From assembly GCF_001722335.1 (NCBI RefSeq), contig NZ_MIHA01000003.1:333094-397093 (forward strand): DNA of 64,000 bases. Reading direction: 5' to 3'. The DNA is from Mycolicibacterium flavescens (GTDB lineage Bacteria; Actinomycetota; Actinomycetes; Mycobacteriales; Mycobacteriaceae). The notes under the pieces are model-generated. The model was not told where the DNA came from and ran no database searches. It saw only the letters and a list, made by a program, of their open reading frames with translations. Of this stretch, positions 58,922 to 64,000 are shown one piece after another. Both the position numbers and the translations under genes were made by a program. Within the stretch, counting starts at the first letter, position 1. Each line of letters starts with the position of its first letter.

Positions 58922-60012
58922 TACTGCGCCCGGGCCAGCAGCCGCAGCGAACCGCGGCTGATGTCGGCCGCGCACGCCCGGTGCAGCGCGTTGACCGGGC
59001 CCTGCCCGTAGCGCCGCCACCGCACGGCCCGGCGCAGGTGCCCCTCGGGGTCATCGGCGCGGTCGACCTCAGCGCCCGCGGCCTCCACGACGTCGACCGC
59101 CGCGGTCATCACCGACAACACGGTCTCGTCGGCGCGGAGCAACCCGGCCAGCGTCTCGTCGCCGGACTGCGCCGCCACGGCCCGCACCTCGCTGATCGCG
59201 CGGCGCAGTCGCCGGTACCGCAGCGGCGCGGCCGCCGCCTGCACCAGGTCGACGACCCGCGCGACCTGGCTGAGGTCCCGCAGATGCGCCGTCAGCGCCG
59301 GGACCGTGGCGCCGCGCTCGAGCGCCAGCACCGCGTGCGCGATGCCGAACCGGTCCAGTTCGGCGAGCAGGCGGGCACGGGTCTCGGCGGGCAGCGGATG
59401 CGCACCGGAGACGAAACCGTCGGTCGACGTCAGGTCCGCCGGTTCGGTGATCAGCACCCGCAGCGCGGCGACCAGGTCGTCGGTCGGTGTGGCCGAGGCC
59501 AGCAGCGCCACCATCGGCACGGTCGGAAGCCCGGTCACCGTGCGATACCGGGCGGCGCGGCGCTGGGCGATGGCCAGGGGTCCGCCCGGTCCGTAGCCGC
59601 TCAGGTCGCTCTTGTTGAGCACGACGACGGCGGGCCGGTCCGCATCGAGAAACCCCAGGTCCTCGGGTTTGGGCGCCTCGGCGATCACCAGCACGTCGAC
59701 GTCCGCGCAATCGGGCACCACCGCAACACCCGCGCCGGTCAGCGCGGCAGCGACGGTACGCCTGCCAACCCCGGCGCGTCCGTGCACCGCGACCCGCGTC
59801 GGCGCCGAGAGCCGGCGCACGATCGGCTTCAGCCGCCGGTCGTCGATCTGGTGCAGCGCGTCGACGAAAATACGGGCGCCCCTCCCTGCTCGTGCGAGAC
59901 GTGTGCCCGCTACGACGATGGTGGCATCCCGACGCGCCCGCGGCGAGCCTCTGGCGGTCCGGCCTGGGGACAACGCGCCACATACCAGCGCCAGGCAACT
60001 GTTGGGTATCAA
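58921..60012 (-). CDS. GTPase-like protein, Rv0209-like
   Basis: This protein of up to 363 residues has a GTPase fold. VAVHGRAGVGRRTVAAAL (residues 74-91) is a P-loop with Arg84 in place of Lys, and VVVLNKSDL is an intact G4 motif. The rest is helical. The start is uncertain: the frame opens at a TTG at 60012, while the segment that looks conserved begins IFVDALHQIDDRRLKPIVRRL at 59871, just after GGGAGGGG, without an ATG or GTG. The 3' end overlaps the next gene by 3 bp, making a co-translated pair. Matches Rv0209 in place and size. It is divergent from trmB. Confidence 0.72.
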   Translation of the reverse strand: MIPNSCLALVCGALSPGRTARGSPRARRDATIVVAGTRLARAGRGARIFVDALHQIDDRRLKPIVRRLSAPTRVAVHGRAGVGRRTVAAALTGAGVAVVPDCADVDVLVIAEAPKPEDLGFLDADRPAVVVLNKSDLSGYGPGGPLAIAQRRAARYRTVTGLPTVPMVALLASATPTDDLVAALRVLITEPADLTSTDGFVSGAHPLPAETRARLLAELDRFGIAHAVLALERGATVPALTAHLRDLSQVARVVDLVQAAAAPLRYRRLRRAISEVRAVAAQSGDETLAGLLRADETVLSVMTAAVDVVEAAGAEVDRADDPEGHLRRAVRWRRYGQGPVNALHRACAADISRGSLRLLARAQ

Positions 60013-60043
60013 TCTGCACCACGATGCGGGTACTCCACTTCCG

Positions 60044-60808
60044 ATGAGCCACCATGGACGGATGCACCAATCCGGACCCGATGTCGCGGCTTCGGGTTCC
60101 GAGACCCCTGCCGATCGGCATCACCACCGGCGCGTCACCAGTTTCCGCACGCGGCGCAGCACGCTCTCGCCCGCTCAGCAGGCGACCTGGGACCGGCGCT
60201 GGCCCGAGATCGGGATGCACGCGCGCGACGGCGACGTTCCGGCGCCCCGACTGGACACCGCCACCTGGTTCGGCCGGTCGGCGCCTGTCGTCCTGGAGAT
60301 CGGCTGCGGCACCGGCACCTCGACCCTGGCGATGGCCAAGGCCGAACCCCACCTCGACGTGGTCGCCGTGGAGGTCTACCGGCGCGGGCTCGCACAGCTG
60401 CTGTCGGCCATCGACCGCGAGAACGTCACCAACATCCGGCTGGTCCGCGGCGACGGCGTCGACGTGCTGCAACACATGTTCGGCCCCGACTCGCTGACCG
60501 CGGTGCGGGTGTTCTTCCCCGACCCGTGGCCCAAGGCCCGCCACCACAAGCGCCGGCTCCTGCAACCGGAAACCGTCGCGCTGATCGCCGACCGGCTACG
60601 CCCCGGCGGTGTGCTGCACGCCGCCACCGACCACGCGCAGTACGCCGAGCACATCGCCGAGGTCGGTGACGCCGAACCCCGGTTGCGCCGGGTCGGCCCG
60701 GACGGCGACCTGCCGGTCTCGGTGCAGCGGCCGGTCACCAAGTACGAAGGCAAGGCGCAGCACGTCGGCAGCGCCGTCACCGAACTGCTCTGGGAGAAGG
60801 CGTCATGA
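60044..60808 (+). CDS. trmB: tRNA (guanine-N7)-methyltransferase TrmB
   Basis: This 254-residue SAM-dependent enzyme methylates G46 in the tRNA variable loop. The SAM motif is EIGCGTGTSTLAMAKAEP and the family signature is FFPDPWPKARHHKRRLLQP, followed by TDHAQYAEHI and the C-terminal RPVTKYEGKAQ. It matches Rv0208c. ATG 60044 (MSHHGRMHQSG) resembles the M. tuberculosis start; ATG 60062 is possible. Its stop overlaps the ATG of the NYN gene by 4 bp. Confidence 0.94.
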   Translation: MSHHGRMHQSGPDVAASGSETPADRHHHRRVTSFRTRRSTLSPAQQATWDRRWPEIGMHARDGDVPAPRLDTATWFGRSAPVVLEIGCGTGTSTLAMAKAEPHLDVVAVEVYRRGLAQLLSAIDRENVTNIRLVRGDGVDVLQHMFGPDSLTAVRVFFPDPWPKARHHKRRLLQPETVALIADRLRPGGVLHAATDHAQYAEHIAEVGDAEPRLRRVGPDGDLPVSVQRPVTKYEGKAQHVGSAVTELLWEKAS

Positions 60809-61497
60809 GCGCTGACCTCGAACAGATCCCCGAAGTGGCCTCGCCCGCCGAGCCGGCGTCCACCGACGGAACCGCCCGGGTGCTGCTGGTGTGGGACGCC
60901 CCCAACCTCGACATGGGGCTCGGCTCGATCATCGGCGGACGGCCGACGGCCGCGCACCGCCCGCGGTTCGACGCGCTGGGCCGCTGGCTGCTGGCCCGCA
61001 CCGCCGAGCTGTCGGCCACCCGGCCGAACGTCTCGATGGAGCCCGAGGCCACCGTGTTCACCAACATCGCCCCCGGCAGCGCCGACGTGGTCCGGCCGTG
61101 GGTCGAAGCATTGCGTAACGTGGGTTTCGCGGTTTTCGCGAAGCCGAAGATCGACGAGGACAGCGACGTCGACACCGACATGCTCGACCACATCGCGCTG
61201 CGCCGCAGCGAGGGTCTGGCCAGCGTGTTGGTGGCCTCCGCCGACGGGCAGGCCTTCAAACAACCTCTGGAGGACATCGCCCGCGACGGCATTCCGGTCC
61301 AGGTGCTCGGATTTCGCGAACATGCGAGCTGGGCGCTAGCGTCGGATACCTTGGAGTTCGTCGACCTGGAGGACATTCCTGGTGTTTTCCGGGAACCGCT
61401 ACCGCGAATCGGCCTCGATTCGCTGCCCGAGCAGGGTGCATGGTTGCAGCCGTTCCGGCCGCTGTCCTCGCTACTGACCTCGCGTGTGAACAACTGA
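60805..61497 (+). CDS. NYN-domain protein, Rv0207c-like
   Basis: This 230-residue protein has an NYN (PIN-like) nuclease fold: VLLVWDAPNLDMGLG near residue 27-41, then KPKIDEDSDVDTDMLDHIAL and VASADGQAFKQPLEDIA. The acidic residues expected for metal-dependent RNA cleavage are present, though the usual SGDxD strand reads SADGQ. It may process RNA. ATG 60805 overlaps the trmB stop (ATGA), so the two are translated together. mmpL3 follows 62 bp later. Equivalent to Rv0207c, which also sits between trmB and mmpL3. Confidence 0.9.
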   Translation: MSADLEQIPEVASPAEPASTDGTARVLLVWDAPNLDMGLGSIIGGRPTAAHRPRFDALGRWLLARTAELSATRPNVSMEPEATVFTNIAPGSADVVRPWVEALRNVGFAVFAKPKIDEDSDVDTDMLDHIALRRSEGLASVLVASADGQAFKQPLEDIARDGIPVQVLGFREHASWALASDTLEFVDLEDIPGVFREPLPRIGLDSLPEQGAWLQPFRPLSSLLTSRVNN

Positions 61498-61558
61498 ACT
61501 GCGCATGGTCGGTGTTGACTTAACAGCTGATCTGGCCGAAACCGAGTAAGGAGCTTAC

Positions 61559-64000
61559 GTGTTCGCCTGGTGGGGTCGAACGGTGTACCGCTATCGATAC
61601 ATCGTCATCGGCGTCATGGTTGCGCTCTGTCTCGGTGGCGGTATCTACGGCATTTCGCTCGGTAACCACGTCACGCAGAGCGGCTTCTATGACGAAGGCA
61701 GCCAATCGGTTCATGCCTCGGTAATCGGTGACGAGGTGTACGGCCGCGACCGCACCAGCCACGTCGTCGCGATATTGACCCCGCCCGACGGCGAGAAGGT
61801 CGACAACCCCGAGTGGCAGCGTGAAGTGGTCGGCGAGCTCGACAGCTTCGTCAGCGACCATCCGGATCAGGTGGTCAGCTGGGTGGGCTGGCTGCGGGCG
61901 CCCGACGCCGCCAGCGAGACCGTCCAGCAGATGAAGACCAGCGATCTGTCGAAGACGTTCATCAGCATTCCGCTCAAGGGCGACACCGACGACGAGATCC
62001 TGAAGAACTACCAGGCCGTCGAACCGGCGCTGCTAGAGATCAACGGCGGCGACATCCAGCTCGCCGGCCTCAACCCGCTGGCCAGCGAGCTGACCGGCAG
62101 CATCGGCGAAGACCAGCGCCGCGCCGAGGTCGCGGCGATCCCGCTGGTGTGTGTGGTGCTGTTCTTCGTGTTCGGCGGTGTCGTCGCGGCGGCGCTGCCC
62201 GGCATCATCGGCGGTCTGACCATCGCCGGCGCGCTCGGCATCATGCGCCTGCTCGCCGAGTTCATGCCCGTGCACTTCTTCGCCCAGCCGGTGGTGACGC
62301 TGATGGGCCTGGGCATCGCGGTCGACTACGGGCTGTTCATGGTGAGCCGGTTCCGCGAGGAGATCGCCGAGGGCTACGACACCGAGGCCGCCGTGCGGCG
62401 CACCGTGATGACCTCGGGCCGCACCATCATGTTCTCGGCGGTCATCCTGGTCGCCTCCTCGGTGCCGCTGCTGCTGTTCCCGCAGGGCTTCCTGAAGTCG
62501 ATCACCTACGCGATCATCGCCTCGGTCATGCTGGCGGCGATCCTGTCGATCACCGTACTGGCCGCGGCGCTGGGCATCCTGGGCGCCAACGTCGACGCGC
62601 TCGGGGTGCGCACGCTGCTGCGGGTGCCGTTCTTCCGCAACTGGAAGCCGATGCGGGTCTACCTGGAGTGGCTCGCCGAGAAGACCCAGAAGACCAAGAC
62701 CCGCGCCGAAGTCGAGAAGGGCTTCTGGGGCAAGCTGGTCAACCGCGTGATGAAGCGGCCGGTGGCCTTCGCCGCGCCGATCGTCATCGTGATGATCGCG
62801 CTGATCATCCCGCTGGGCGGGCTGTCGCTGGGCGGCATCAGCGAGAAATATCTGCCGCCGGACAACTCGGTGCGACTGGCGCAGGAGGAGTTCGACCGGG
62901 TGTTCCCCGGGTTCCGCACCGAACCGCTGACCATCGTGATGGAACGCGAGGACGGCGAACCGATCACCGACCAGCAGATCGCCGAGATGCGCACCAAGGC
63001 GATGACGGTCTCCGGGTTCATCGAACCCGAGGACGACCCGTCGAAGATGTGGCAGGAGCGCTCGGTTCAGGAGGGCGGATCCAAGGATCCGTCGGTGCGG
63101 GTGATCCAGAACGGGCTGGAGAACCGCAACGACGCGAGCAAGAAGATCAACGAGCTCCGTGAGTTGACGCCACCGCGCGGGGTCAACGTAAGTGTCGGTG
63201 GCACACCGGCTTTGGAGCAGGACAGTATTCACAGCCTGTTCGACAAGCTGCCGTTGATGGTCACGCTGCTGATCGTCACGACGACGGTCCTGATGTTCCT
63301 GGCGTTCGGGTCGGTGGTGTTGCCGATCAAGGCCGCGGTGATGAGCGCGTTGACGCTGGGTTCGACGATGGGCGTGCTCACCTGGATGTTCGTCGACGGG
63401 CACGGTTCGGGCCTGATGAACTACACGCCGCAGCCGCTGATGGCGCCGATGATCGGGTTGATCATCGCGGTGATCTGGGGTCTGTCGACCGACTACGAGG
63501 TGTTCCTGGTTTCGCGCATGGTGGAGGCCCGCGAGCGCGGCATGTCCACCGCCGAGGCGATCCGGATCGGCACCGCCACCACCGGCCGCCTGATCACCGG
63601 CGCGGCGCTGGTGTTGGCCGTCGTCGCGGGCGCGTTCGTGTTCTCCGATCTGGTGATGATGAAGTACCTGGCGTTCGGCCTGCTGCTGGCGCTGCTGCTC
63701 GACGCCACCGTGATCCGGATGTTCCTGGTGCCCGCGGTGATGAAGCTGCTCGGCGACGACTGCTGGTGGGCGCCGCGCTGGATGAAGCGCATCCAGGAGC
63801 GACTCGGCCTCGGTGAGACCGAACTGCCCGACGAGCGCAGGCGCCCGGTCGTGCGCGACGAGGCCGAGAACCCGGAGGCGTTGGTCGGTGCGGGTGCGCC
63901 GGTGCCGCCGCGGCCGTTCGACCGGCCACGCCCGCCGCACGATCCGACCCATCCCGCGCCCGCCGAGGGTGCGGCGCGGCCGGGCGCGCCCCGGGTGGCA
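61559..64000 (+). CDS. mmpL3: Trehalose monomycolate flippase MmpL3 (3' end beyond window)
   Basis: The window holds 814 codons of MmpL3 with no stop, so the gene continues past 64000. This essential RND transporter moves trehalose monomycolate across the inner membrane using the proton gradient. The start is GTG 61559 (MFAWWGRTVYRYRYIVIG) with AAGGAG at 61548-61553. The proton-relay pairs D256-Y257 (VDYGLF) and D645-Y646 (STDYEVF) have exactly the numbering of M. smegmatis. Twelve helices and two periplasmic porter domains are present, and the cytosolic tail starts at about 740 with a Pro-rich end. It is the target of SQ109-type inhibitors. Confidence 0.98.
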   Translation, partial: MFAWWGRTVYRYRYIVIGVMVALCLGGGIYGISLGNHVTQSGFYDEGSQSVHASVIGDEVYGRDRTSHVVAILTPPDGEKVDNPEWQREVVGELDSFVSDHPDQVVSWVGWLRAPDAASETVQQMKTSDLSKTFISIPLKGDTDDEILKNYQAVEPALLEINGGDIQLAGLNPLASELTGSIGEDQRRAEVAAIPLVCVVLFFVFGGVVAAALPGIIGGLTIAGALGIMRLLAEFMPVHFFAQPVVTLMGLGIAVDYGLFMVSRFREEIAEGYDTEAAVRRTVMTSGRTIMFSAVILVASSVPLLLFPQGFLKSITYAIIASVMLAAILSITVLAAALGILGANVDALGVRTLLRVPFFRNWKPMRVYLEWLAEKTQKTKTRAEVEKGFWGKLVNRVMKRPVAFAAPIVIVMIALIIPLGGLSLGGISEKYLPPDNSVRLAQEEFDRVFPGFRTEPLTIVMEREDGEPITDQQIAEMRTKAMTVSGFIEPEDDPSKMWQERSVQEGGSKDPSVRVIQNGLENRNDASKKINELRELTPPRGVNVSVGGTPALEQDSIHSLFDKLPLMVTLLIVTTTVLMFLAFGSVVLPIKAAVMSALTLGSTMGVLTWMFVDGHGSGLMNYTPQPLMAPMIGLIIAVIWGLSTDYEVFLVSRMVEARERGMSTAEAIRIGTATTGRLITGAALVLAVVAGAFVFSDLVMMKYLAFGLLLALLLDATVIRMFLVPAVMKLLGDDCWWAPRWMKRIQERLGLGETELPDERRRPVVRDEAENPEALVGAGAPVPPRPFDRPRPPHDPTHPAPAEGAARPGAPRVA

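Overview
The window is GC-rich, densely coded DNA from a mycobacterium, most likely an environmental Mycolicibacterium-type species; I cannot name the species. The evidence is gene content and order. fadA2, fabG4, htdX, lpqI, a 57-residue Rv0236A-like protein, aftD, php, Rv0228 to Rv0223-like genes, echA1, a wax-ester synthase, lipC, an Rv0216-like hotdog protein, fadE3, fadD4, pckA, two Rv0209/Rv0210-like proteins, trmB, an NYN protein and mmpL3 appear in the order known from Mycobacterium tuberculosis Rv0243 down to Rv0206. They run in the opposite orientation, with extra genes interspersed.

Layout. 0-6.6 kb: a luciferase-like monooxygenase, a TDT carrier, an F6-like small RNA candidate, then fadA2 divergent from fabG4-htdX, and a TetR regulator. 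6.6-12.3 kb: cell-wall genes (lpqI, an Rv0236A-like gene, aftD). 12.3-16.5 kb: an MFS exporter with an extra C-terminal domain, the lactonase php, and an acyl-CoA ligase broken by a frameshift and ending in a 25-bp tandem repeat. 16.5-25.2 kb: envelope genes (acyltransferase, DUF3068 protein, large membrane protein, glycosyltransferase, methyltransferase, aldehyde dehydrogenase), interrupted by a VapBC-type toxin-antitoxin pair and a relic flanked by a duplicated gene end. 25.3-31 kb: a FadE5-type dehydrogenase, TetR and AraC regulators, a DHFR-like reductase, nat and two small genes.

31-38 kb is a neutral-lipid cluster: echA1, a Ser/Thr kinase, a lysophospholipid-type acyltransferase behind a KstR-like box, two LipC-type esterases and a wax-ester/diacylglycerol acyltransferase. 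38-45.4 kb holds a fused double acyl-CoA dehydrogenase, a cysteine-containing regulator with a membrane protein, a ferredoxin, a large LuxR (LAL) regulator and an HSL-type esterase. 45.4-53.2 kb looks like an uncharacterised acyl-CoA catabolic module: amidohydrolase, type III CoA-transferase with rearranged domain order, hotdog protein, fadE3, GntR regulator, enoyl-CoA hydratase, fadD4. 53.2-64 kb: a carotenoid-oxygenase homologue lacking one iron-ligand histidine beside its probable TetR regulator, then pckA, two GTPase-like proteins with altered P-loops, trmB, an NYN protein and the start of mmpL3, which runs off the right edge.

Most of the window is conserved mycobacterial core. The freshest signals are regulatory palindromes (fadA2/fabG4, nat, fadD4, carotenoid oxygenase), the CoA-transferase domain order, changed catalytic residues in several enzymes, and repeated small duplications at the 3' ends of genes.
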